Shown: positions 49,077-55,591 of the stretch, piece after piece
How positions within the stretch are numbered: the stretch's first letter is position 1
How the letters are laid out: the number at the start of each line of letters is the position of its first letter
Source: Aeromonas caviae
GTDB taxonomy: Bacteria > Pseudomonadota > Gammaproteobacteria > Enterobacterales > Aeromonadaceae
DNA: 64,000 nt
Assembly: GCF_000819785.1 (NCBI RefSeq)
Contig: NZ_CDBK01000069.1
Location: forward strand, 1-64,000
Direction: 5' to 3'
Program-made: the position numbers and the translations under genes
Notes under the pieces: generated by a model
The model's database searches: none
Told to the model about the DNA's origin: nothing
The model's input: the letters and a program-made list of their open reading frames with translations, nothing else

Positions 49077-49847
49077 TCAGAGCACCATGGTGTCGCCATC
49101 CTCGGGCACCCTTACCCGGGCGGCCATCCCCTGGCTGTCCAGGTAGTCGCGCAGCTCCCGCCGGGACAGCAGGGCATGATTGACCGCCTCCATGTGGCTG
49201 GCGATCAGGGTGGCCTGCGGGGCGGCCTGATAGACGGCGGCCACATCCTCCTTGCCCATGATGATGGCGCCCAGACCCGTCACCTGGGCATCACCGCAGT
49301 TGAGGACGACAACCTCGGGTTGGTGCCGGTGCAGCGCTTGTTCAACCTGGGCATTCCAGACGGTGTCGCCGGCCAGATAGAGGGTCTTTTCGGCGGGATG
49401 GGAGAAGACCACTCCGCTGACCTCGCCAAGGCGATCCCCCAGCAGGGCCATGATGGTATCGCTGCCGTGTCGGCCTTCCGTCTGTTGCAGGCGGATGCCG
49501 GCGAACTCGCCGACCTCGCCCAGCAGGCGCACATCCTCGAAGCCGCATCCCCTCATGGTGTCGGCATCTTTTTGATGCTGCACGAACAGGGGAAGGTGCT
49601 TGGGGATCTTCGCTTTCGCGACATCGTCCCAGTGATCCAGATGGTCATGGGTGACGATCACCGCATCCACCTCCAGCAGGGTCGCCATGGGCAGCGGTAG
49701 CTCGACCAGGGGGTTGCGAAGATGGCTGTTGGCCATGCCTTCGAAGCCGGGGTAGCTCCCCTTGGGGGCCAGCATGGGGTCGATGAGGAAGCGGGTTCCT
49801 GCGTAGTGGATGAGCAGGGTGGCGTTGCGAACCTGGGTAATCTTCAT
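49077..49847 (-). CDS. Metallo-beta-lactamase-fold hydrolase (UlaG/YtnP-like)
   Basis: This 256-aa protein has the MBL-fold metal motif THDHLDHWDD (about residues 83-92), a later metal Asp in LAGDTVWN, and His in ASHMEAVNH near the C-terminus. It has no signal peptide, so it should act in the cytoplasm. It resembles general metal-dependent hydrolases rather than true beta-lactamases. Start at 49847 (MKITQVRNATLLIHYAG) follows a GGAGC-type site. The substrate is unknown. It is upstream of the GlxA-type regulator and divergent from the heat-shock genes. Confidence 0.87.
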   Translation of the reverse strand: MKITQVRNATLLIHYAGTRFLIDPMLAPKGSYPGFEGMANSHLRNPLVELPLPMATLLEVDAVIVTHDHLDHWDDVAKAKIPKHLPLFVQHQKDADTMRGCGFEDVRLLGEVGEFAGIRLQQTEGRHGSDTIMALLGDRLGEVSGVVFSHPAEKTLYLAGDTVWNAQVEQALHRHQPEVVVLNCGDAQVTGLGAIIMGKEDVAAVYQAAPQATLIASHMEAVNHALLSRRELRDYLDSQGMAARVRVPEDGDTMVL

Positions 49848-49979
49848 GGCGTGCTCCGGTTTCTCGTTGGGGACACGGCCAGTATGGAGGGATGAGGGAC
49901 GGATCATGAGTGGCCCGCAGGCCTATTATCGATCTAATCGGGCCATTTTTGATGGCCTGCATTTCTTTTGTTTTTACCC

Positions 49980-50007
49980 CTTGAAAGCCAAATGCTGGCC
50001 CCTATAT
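49980..50007 (+). promoter_or_regulatory. Sigma-32 heat-shock promoter of ibpA
   Basis: CTTGAAA (49980-49986), a 12-bp spacer and CCCCTATAT (49999-50007) fit the sigma-32 consensus CTTGAA-N13-CCCCAT closely. It lies about 100 bp upstream of the first small heat-shock gene. Confidence 0.85.
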
Positions 50008-50077
50008 AGATAACAAGGCCGGAACGCTCGACAGAGGTTTCGACCAGGCGCCCGTCCATCAGGAGGGCAAACAATCC

Positions 50078-50100
50078 GTTATCGCTCACAAGAGGGTAAT
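50078..50100 (+). ncRNA. ROSE-type RNA thermometer before ibpA
   Basis: In the mRNA, 50078-50087 (GUUAUCGCUC) pairs with 50092-50100 (GAGGGUAAU) around an ACAA loop. G50084 is left bulged inside the UYGCU signature. The paired 3' arm contains the ribosome site GAGGG, 4 bp before the ATG at 50104. The bulged G opposite the ribosome site is the hallmark of ROSE elements of small heat-shock genes. Confidence 0.75.
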
Positions 50101-50103
50101 ACT

Positions 50104-50517
50104 ATGCGTTCTATCGACTTTTCTCCGCTCTATCGTTCTGCCATCGGTTTCGATCGTCTGGCCACTCTCATCGAATCTGCCGCCAGCAATGGCAATGCCG
50201 GCTATCCCCCCTACAACATCGAGCAGCTGGGTGACAGCGACTACCGCATCAGCATGGCGGTGGCGGGCTTTACCCAGGAAGAGCTGGAGCTGAGCTTCCA
50301 GGAAAATCTGCTGACGGTGAAGGGCAGCAAGCAGGCCGACACCGAGCGCAACTACCTCTACCAAGGCATTGCCGAACGCGGCTTCGAGCGTCGCTTCCAG
50401 CTGGCCGACTATGTGCGGGTGAAGGGGGCCGACCTGAAGAACGGTCTGCTGCACATCGACCTGGTGCGCGAAGTGCCCGAGGCGATGAAGCCCCGCAAGA
50501 TCGAGATCAACGGCTGA
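50104..50517 (+). CDS. ibpA: Small heat-shock protein IbpA
   Basis: This 137-aa Hsp20 chaperone has an alpha-crystallin domain (about 35-125), with [20 protein letters not shown] near the start and the IbpA-type N-terminus [19 protein letters not shown]. It binds aggregating proteins and passes them to DnaK/ClpB. A sigma-32 promoter and a ROSE-like thermometer precede it, so it is doubly heat-controlled. A paralogue follows 92 bp downstream. Confidence 0.95.
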   Translation: MRSIDFSPLYRSAIGFDRLATLIESAASNGNAGYPPYNIEQLGDSDYRISMAVAGFTQEELELSFQENLLTVKGSKQADTERNYLYQGIAERGFERRFQLADYVRVKGADLKNGLLHIDLVREVPEAMKPRKIEING

Positions 50518-50582
50518 CAGCCTGACCTCGTTGCATTGCTGATGTTTCCCGGGTGCCGATGGCGGGCCCGTGGAGAGTAAAC

Positions 50583-50606
50583 CCTGTTGCTTTATAGAAG
50601 GATAGG
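50583..50606 (+). ncRNA. ROSE-type RNA thermometer before the second small heat-shock gene
   Basis: 50583-50591 (CCUGUUGCU) pairs with 50599-50606 (AGGAUAGG) around a 7-base loop, leaving G50589 bulged in the UUGCU signature. Both AGGA-type ribosome sites fall in or next to the 3' arm, just before the ATG at 50610. This is a textbook ROSE hairpin. Confidence 0.8.
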
Positions 50607-50609
50607 ATC

Positions 50610-51050
50610 ATGCGTAACCTCGATTTTTCTCATCTCTATTCCAATGCCGTCGGCTTCGAGCGGATGGCCCGCGAGCTGGAAGGCCTGTTCGATCAGAAGA
50701 CCTCGGCCTACCCCCCGTACAACATCGAAAAGCGGGATGACGACAGCTACCTCATCACGGTTGCCGTGGCCGGTTTCGATCGCAATGAGCTGGAGCTGGA
50801 GACCGAAAACGGTACCCTCAAGGTGAAGGGGCGCAAGGTCGCCACCATGGGCGAGCGCCAGTTCCTCCATCAGGGGATCGCCGAGCGGGACTTCGAGCTC
50901 GCCTTCAAGCTGAGCCAGCACGTGGAAGCGCAGGGGGCCAGGCTGGAGCACGGTCTGCTGACCATAGAGCTGGCCCGGGAGCTGCCGGAAGCGCTCAAGC
51001 CCCGTGCCATCCCCATCGGCAAACCCGATCAGCTGGCACTGCCCGGTTAA
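50610..51050 (+). CDS. ibpB: Small heat-shock protein, second IbpA/IbpB-type paralogue
   Basis: This 146-aa Hsp20 protein is closely related to its upstream neighbour (MRNLDFSHLYSNAVGFERM; YPPYNIEKRDDDSYLITVAV). It has the same alpha-crystallin core, a slightly longer C-terminal tail (KPDQLALPG) and conserved A-x-x-L elements. It probably co-assembles with IbpA. It shares the heat-shock transcript and has its own thermometer hairpin. The symbol ibpB is by position; sequence alone does not separate IbpA from IbpB type. Confidence 0.92.
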   Translation: MRNLDFSHLYSNAVGFERMARELEGLFDQKTSAYPPYNIEKRDDDSYLITVAVAGFDRNELELETENGTLKVKGRKVATMGERQFLHQGIAERDFELAFKLSQHVEAQGARLEHGLLTIELARELPEALKPRAIPIGKPDQLALPG

Positions 51051-51074
51051 ACAACATCGCTGACCACCTGATAG

Positions 51075-51106
51075 AAAAGAGGCCTGCATCTGCAGGCCTC
51101 TTTTTT
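51075..51106. terminator. Bidirectional terminator between the heat-shock genes and avtA
   Basis: AAAAGAGGCCTGCA (51075-51088) and TGCAGGCCTCTTTT (51091-51104) form a 14-bp stem followed by more T residues. It lies between convergent genes. Confidence 0.9.
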
Positions 51107-51123
51107 TCATGCCGAAGGGGGAA

Positions 51124-52374
51124 TCAACCGGCGTAGAGGGCGTTGATCTCGTCGGCCAGGATGGCGATGCCGCGACGCACCAGATCTTCGCTCTGGGCAT
51201 AGTTGAGGCGGATGCACTCCTGGCTGTGGCGCCACTCGGGGTCGTCGATGCCGGGGAAGAAGTAGTGGCCGGGCACGATCAGCAGGTTCTTCGCCTTCAG
51301 TCGCTCATACAGCTCCTGGCAGTGGATCGGCAGGTTTTCGAACCAGAGCCAGAGGAAGAGGGCTCCCTCCGGCTTGTGGATGTGGAAGCGCGGATCCGGA
51401 ATGGCCTCGCGCAGCAGCTGGACCGCGAAGGTGGCTTTCTGCTGGTAGAAGGGTTTCACCACCTGTTCGCTCAGGGTGATGATGTCACCGCTCTCGATCA
51501 TCGGAATGGTGATGGCCGGACCCAGGCTGCCCGGCGCCAGATTGATGATGCCGCTCAGGTTGGTGATGGCCCGGATGATCTTCTCGTCGGCGATGACGAT
51601 GCCGCAACGGGTACCCGGCAGGCCGAGCTTGGAGAGGCTCATGCAGAGGATGGTGTTGGCGTTCCAGAACGGCTTGGCGTCGCTGAAGATGATGCCGGGG
51701 AAAGGCACGCCGTAGGCATTGTCGATGAGGAGCGGGATCCCTTTGTCACGGGCGATCTGATCGAGGTGCTCGATCTCCTCGTCGGTGAGCACGTTGCCGG
51801 TGGGGTTGGTCGGCCGGGAGACACAGATCACCCCGATATCGTCGCCCACCTGCAGGCTCTCGAAATCAACGTGGTATTTGAACTGGCCGTCGGGCAGCTT
51901 CTCGATGGTGGGCTTGTAGGCGACGAAATGATCGTCCGAGAGGGCCGAGTCGGCATAGCCGATGTATTCGGGGGCCAGGGGGAACAGCACCTTCTTCTTG
52001 CGACCGTCGGCGAATTCGCCGGCCAGCAGGTTGAACAGATAGAAGAAGGCGTTCTGGCTGCCGTTGGTCAGGGCGATGTTGCGGGCGGAGATCTCCCAGC
52101 CCAGCTCCTTGCTGAGCAGGGCGGCCAGCGCCCTGGTGAACCTGTCCTTGCCCTGGGGGCCATCGTAGTTGGCCATGGCCTTGATCAGTTCGCCGTTGTC
52201 GAGCAGGGTATTGGCCTCGGCCTGAAAGCGTTCCAGCATGGCGGGGATGGGGGCCGGATTGCCACCTCCCAGCATGATGGCGTCGGGATTCAGCAGCCCT
52301 TGATTGAGGTCGTCCATGAGTTGGGTAATACCGGCGTGGCGAGTGAACTTCTCGCCGAACAAGGAGAATTCCAT
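51124..52374 (-). CDS. avtA: Valine-pyruvate aminotransferase
   Basis: This 416-aa fold-type I PLP enzyme is recognised as AvtA by MEFSLFGEKFTRHAGITQLM at the start. Its substrate/PLP segments are LGGGNPAPIP, SRPTNPTGNVLTDEE, the PLP-binding Lys in CMSLSKLGLPGTR and the terminal Arg region. It interconverts valine/pyruvate with 2-oxoisovalerate/alanine and contributes to alanine synthesis. Length matches E. coli. A parS site lies in its upstream spacer. Confidence 0.95.
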   Translation of the reverse strand: MEFSLFGEKFTRHAGITQLMDDLNQGLLNPDAIMLGGGNPAPIPAMLERFQAEANTLLDNGELIKAMANYDGPQGKDRFTRALAALLSKELGWEISARNIALTNGSQNAFFYLFNLLAGEFADGRKKKVLFPLAPEYIGYADSALSDDHFVAYKPTIEKLPDGQFKYHVDFESLQVGDDIGVICVSRPTNPTGNVLTDEEIEHLDQIARDKGIPLLIDNAYGVPFPGIIFSDAKPFWNANTILCMSLSKLGLPGTRCGIVIADEKIIRAITNLSGIINLAPGSLGPAITIPMIESGDIITLSEQVVKPFYQQKATFAVQLLREAIPDPRFHIHKPEGALFLWLWFENLPIHCQELYERLKAKNLLIVPGHYFFPGIDDPEWRHSQECIRLNYAQSEDLVRRGIAILADEINALYAG

Positions 52375-52457
52375 TCGGTGGCAAATCCAGAGTCAGTTAA
52401 GGGGGGAGCTAGCACCATAGCTCACTTCAAAAGCGGGTGTCGATCAAAAAAACGGGG

Positions 52458-52473
52458 CGTTTCACGTGGAACA
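52458..52473. promoter_or_regulatory. parS: parS site upstream of avtA
   Basis: CGTTTCACGTGGAACA matches the parS consensus at 15 of 16 positions. It sits in the 283-bp spacer (52375-52657). That spacer otherwise holds AT-rich DNA, a G9 run near 52546, the promoter-like element at 52602 and a TGTGGT/ACCACA inverted repeat (52625-52643). Confidence 0.9.
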
Positions 52474-52601
52474 GGGTTGCCATGATGGAGGTGGTAAAAA
52501 AAACCATTTATAGGTTTTAAAATAACCAATATTCGATTCAGGAAGGGGGGGGGCAGCATCAAAAAATTATTTATATCAATAAAATCATGCTGTTATAAAT
52601 C

Positions 52602-52616
52602 TGGCACAACTATTGG
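52602..52616 (+). promoter_or_regulatory. Sigma-54-like promoter
   Basis: TGGCAC (52602-52607) and TTGG (52613-52616) have the correct GG-N10-G spacing of a -24/-12 promoter. The -12 element is TTGG instead of TTGC, so the match is incomplete. It lies about 40 bp upstream of the small secreted-protein gene. Confidence 0.35.
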
Positions 52617-52657
52617 AATAGTTATGTGGTCATCTCAACCACACCGGAGCACGCCAG

Positions 52658-52891
52658 ATGAAGATCCTGATCGCTACCCTGATTGCCAGCAGCCTGAGCC
52701 TGAATGCCATGGCCGCCGAGAACCCCAGACCCGAGCTGGACAGCGCCGCCCTGCAACAGGAGATGCTGGCCTTGCAGCAGCAGGCCTCCCATGACGTGGT
52801 GGCAGAGGCCATCCACAACCTCAAGCCGCTGGCCCTGGAGACCCTGGTGGTGGAGGCGAGTTCGGCCGATGCGACTCACCCCGAGAGTTGA
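52658..52891 (+). CDS. Small exported protein of unknown function
   Basis: This 77-aa protein has a clear signal peptide (MKILIATLIASSLSLNAMAA, cleaved about residue 20). Its mature part of about 57 residues is rich in Ala, Glu, Gln and Leu and looks helical. A GGAG ribosome site precedes it. Its last 71 bp overlap the 3' end of the convergent AraC-type gene. I do not recognise the family. Codon usage and the signal peptide support it as real, but it could also be a spurious frame. Confidence 0.6.
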   Translation: MKILIATLIASSLSLNAMAAENPRPELDSAALQQEMLALQQQASHDVVAEAIHNLKPLALETLVVEASSADATHPES

Positions 52892-53645
52892 GGTAGCGCA
52901 AGGGGGTCTGCCCCGTGTGTTGCCTGAAGAAGGCGATGAAGGCGCTGTCGCTGGCGAACTCCAGCGCAGCGGCCACCCGGCTGATGGGCTCGGTTTCGGC
53001 CAGCAGCTCCATGGCCCGCAGCAGTCGCCACTGCTGGCGCCAGGCCTGGTAGCTCATGCCGGTCTCCCGCATGAAGATGCGGCCTATGGTCTTGTCACTG
53101 GCACCCACCCGCTCGGCCAGCTGGTTGAGCCGATCGGGCAGGGTGTCACCCTGCTTTATCTCCTGCAGCCAGCCGGTCAGACGCCCGTCTGACGGCAGCG
53201 GCAACTGCCAGGATTCCCGCGGCGCTTGCGCCAGCTCTTCTTTCAATAATGCCAGTGTGCAGGTTTGCTCTGCTTCCGGCTTGTCCCAGGGCCAGAGCGC
53301 CATCCGCTCGATGATCTCCCGCAGCAGCGGGTTGACCGCCAGCACCGCCATCTCGTTTGGCAACTCGGGCTCCGGCTGGAAGTAGAGGGAGCGATAGGCC
53401 ACTACCCCGCGCATCAACACCCGGTGGGGCAGGCCTGCTGGCAACCAGGCCGCTCGCGTCGGCGGCAGCAGGCAGACCTGATCGTCCAGCTCTATGGTCA
53501 TGCAGCCGGCCTGGGCGAACAGCAGCTGGTGGCGCTGGTGCTGATGGCGGCCGGAGTCGTGCCAGCCGAGGGCGGCGGCAATACCGATGGCGCTGCCGTC
53601 GTGCTGGTCCGGATCAAAGGGGTGATCGGGAAGAATAAAGGCCAT
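52821..53645 (-). CDS. AraC-family regulator with cupin domain
   Basis: This 274-aa protein has an N-terminal cupin sensor (about 15-110, with HQHQRHQLLFAQAGCMTIEL) and a C-terminal AraC helix-turn-helix pair (about 165-262, ending HTGQTPLRYL). It is divergent from an MFS pump gene with a 92-bp spacer, the classical layout of a local regulator and its transporter. The proline-rich tail (PPPPGSPGPAA) is unusual and lies in the part that overlaps the convergent small gene. Inducer unknown. Confidence 0.9.
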   Translation of the reverse strand: MAFILPDHPFDPDQHDGSAIGIAAALGWHDSGRHQHQRHQLLFAQAGCMTIELDDQVCLLPPTRAAWLPAGLPHRVLMRGVVAYRSLYFQPEPELPNEMAVLAVNPLLREIIERMALWPWDKPEAEQTCTLALLKEELAQAPRESWQLPLPSDGRLTGWLQEIKQGDTLPDRLNQLAERVGASDKTIGRIFMRETGMSYQAWRQQWRLLRAMELLAETEPISRVAAALEFASDSAFIAFFRQHTGQTPLRYLNSRGESHRPNSPPPPGSPGPAA

Positions 53646-53646
53646 G

Positions 53647-53691
53647 TGTCCGATTCTTGCTGTTTATAGTCCGCCTTATTGTAATTGGACA
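53647..53691. promoter_or_regulatory. Operator-like inverted repeat between the AraC and MFS genes
   Basis: TGTCCGATT (53647-53655) and AATTGGACA (53683-53691) are inverted copies with one mismatch, centred 36 bp apart in the 92-bp divergent spacer. They are plausible half-sites for the AraC-type regulator. Confidence 0.5.
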
Positions 53692-53737
53692 TGTTATCCC
53701 TCTCTAGAATGGCGACCTCTTGTGAAGGAGGTGTGTC

Positions 53738-54865
53738 ATGAACAACAGGTTGCCACCGCGCTGGCTGGTGGTCGGATTGATGATGTTTCCCCAGATAGTG
53801 GAGACCATCTACAGCCCGGTGCTGACCCATATCGCCACTGAGTTTCGGGTGAGCGAGGGGCAGGCGTCCCAGACCCTGTCGGTCTATTTTCTGGCGTTTG
53901 CGGCGGGCGTGGTCTGCTGGGGCAGGTTGTGCGATCTCATCGGGCGGCGTCCCGCCATGCTGGCGGGGTTGCTGACCTATGGCGCCGGCACCCTGCTGGC
54001 GTTGCTGGCCACTCAATTTGAAACCCTGCTGCTGGCCCGGGTCATCGCGGCCTTCGGCGCCGCCGTGGGTTCCGTGGTGACCCAGACCATGCTGCGCGAC
54101 AGCTATCAGGGCAGCGATCTGGCGCGGGTCTTTTCGGTGATGGGCATCGCGCTCTCCCTGAGTCCTGTGCTAGGGCTGGTGAGCGGTGGCCTGCTTGCTG
54201 ATGGCTTGGGTTATCTCGGGGTATTCGGCGCCCTGCTGGCGCTGGCAATCGGCTTGTTGCTGATGGCTTGCTGGCAACTGCCGGAAACCCGCCCGGCCAC
54301 CACCCAAAGGGTCGCACTCTGGCCGCTGGCCTGCCGGATGGTGCGTGATACCGGCTTGTGGCGCAGCGCTGCCCTGGTCGCCCTGTTCAACACCATGCTG
54401 TTCGGCTACTACAGCCTGGCGCCGTTTCTGTTTGCCAGTCTGGGGTTGAGCGCGGGGGAATTTGGTTACTCCGGCATCGTGCTGGCGCTGGCGACCCTGG
54501 TGGGCAGCCTGCTCAACAAGCGCCTGCTGGGCCGTGGCTGGTCGCCTGCCTCGTTGATCCGGCTCGCTGCCGCGTTGGCGCTGGGGTCCGGCTGGCTGGT
54601 GTGGGCCAGTCAGACTTCGCTCTGGTTCCTGCTGCCCATGATGGGGGTGGTGGTGGCGTTCGGGCTAGCGATCCCCAATGTGCTGAGCCAGGCGCTGCTG
54701 GCCTATCGGGAGGTGGCGGGCAGTGCCGGGGCCCTGTTCGGGCTCGGTTACTACCTGCTGCTCAGCCTGGGGTTGGCGGTTGCAGCCAGCTTGCAGGATC
54801 TCGGGCTGCTGCTCGGGGGATGCGGTCTGCTGGCCCTGTGCTGCGGTTGGCGTCGTTCCACGTGA
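53738..54865 (+). CDS. MFS drug efflux transporter (Bcr/CflA-like)
   Basis: This 375-aa protein has about 12 membrane helices. Motif A is present as GRLCDLIGRRP and the antiporter-type region as ARVIAAFGAAVGSVVTQTMLRD. It resembles proton-driven drug exporters of the Bcr/CflA group. A strong AAGGAGG site precedes the start. It is probably controlled by the divergent AraC-type gene. The final codons and stop (RST, TGA) are part of a parS site. Substrate unknown. Confidence 0.9.
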   Translation: MNNRLPPRWLVVGLMMFPQIVETIYSPVLTHIATEFRVSEGQASQTLSVYFLAFAAGVVCWGRLCDLIGRRPAMLAGLLTYGAGTLLALLATQFETLLLARVIAAFGAAVGSVVTQTMLRDSYQGSDLARVFSVMGIALSLSPVLGLVSGGLLADGLGYLGVFGALLALAIGLLLMACWQLPETRPATTQRVALWPLACRMVRDTGLWRSAALVALFNTMLFGYYSLAPFLFASLGLSAGEFGYSGIVLALATLVGSLLNKRLLGRGWSPASLIRLAAALALGSGWLVWASQTSLWFLLPMMGVVVAFGLAIPNVLSQALLAYREVAGSAGALFGLGYYLLLSLGLAVAASLQDLGLLLGGCGLLALCCGWRRST

Positions 54866-54869
54866 AACA
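54854..54869. promoter_or_regulatory. parS: parS site at the MFS/kdpE junction
   Basis: CGTTCCACGTGAAACA is the same 16-mer as at 48002. It spans the MFS stop codon (54863-54865) and ends 1 bp before the kdpE stop codon, so it fills the gap between convergent genes. Confidence 0.9.
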
Positions 54870-55553
54870 TCAGCTGCCGATAAAGCGGTAGCCGATGCCG
54901 GCTTCAGTTTCGATCAGGGTGGGTTGCTGGGGGTTATCTCCCAGCTTCTTGCGCAGGCTGGCGATGACGATGCGCAGGTAGTGGGTATCTTCCTTGTGGC
55001 TCGGTCCCCAGATGTCGATGAGCAGCTGGGTCTGTTGCACCAGCTTGCCGGGGTGGCACACCAGCGCCTGCAACAGGGCGAACTCCTTGCGGGAGAGGGG
55101 GATCTCCTCGCCCTGCAAGGTCACCTTGTGGCTGCTGCTGTCCAGGGTCAGGCCACAGTGGGGGAAGTGTCGACACTCGCCGCTGGTGGCACCGACGCGC
55201 TGGCGCAGCAGCACCCGGATACGGGCCATCATCTCCCCGACGCCGAACGGCTTGCTCATGTAGTCGTTGGCCCCCGCATCCAGCAGCCGCACCTTCTCCT
55301 GCTCCGAGTCCCGCGCCGAGAGCACCAGCACGGGATTGGCGTGGTGCTCGCGGATGGCGTGCAGGATTTGGATGCCATCACCGTCCGGCAGGCCCAGATC
55401 CAGGATCACCAGGTCGGGGTTGAGGTGGCGATACTGCGTCATCCCCTCGGTGACGCCGACCGCCTCACTCACCTGATGTCCTTCGGCGATCAGGCTGATC
55501 CGCAAAAAACGGCGGATGGCCGCCTCGTCGTCGATGACCAGTATGTGAGCCAT
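54870..55553 (-). CDS. kdpE: Kdp response regulator KdpE
   Basis: This 227-aa OmpR/PhoB-class protein has a receiver with VIDDEAAIRR, phospho-Asp in LVILDLGLPDGDG and switch Lys in YMSKPFG. Its winged-helix domain contains LSRKEFALLQALV and HYLRIVIASLRKKLGDNP. It activates kdpFABC in response to KdpD. It lies 38 bp downstream of kdpD. The repeated elements at 62836-62897 are candidate binding sites. Confidence 0.96.
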   Translation of the reverse strand: MAHILVIDDEAAIRRFLRISLIAEGHQVSEAVGVTEGMTQYRHLNPDLVILDLGLPDGDGIQILHAIREHHANPVLVLSARDSEQEKVRLLDAGANDYMSKPFGVGEMMARIRVLLRQRVGATSGECRHFPHCGLTLDSSSHKVTLQGEEIPLSRKEFALLQALVCHPGKLVQQTQLLIDIWGPSHKEDTHYLRIVIASLRKKLGDNPQQPTLIETEAGIGYRFIGS

Positions 55554-55591
55554 TCAGCCTCCCGTTTGCTGATTGAAAAGGGCGGCGACCA

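Noticed and set aside
52622-52879. Minus-strand open frame of 85 codons opposite the small exported protein
   Set aside because: It has no signal, domain or ribosome site. The plus-strand frame has a signal peptide and GGAG, so it is the better choice.
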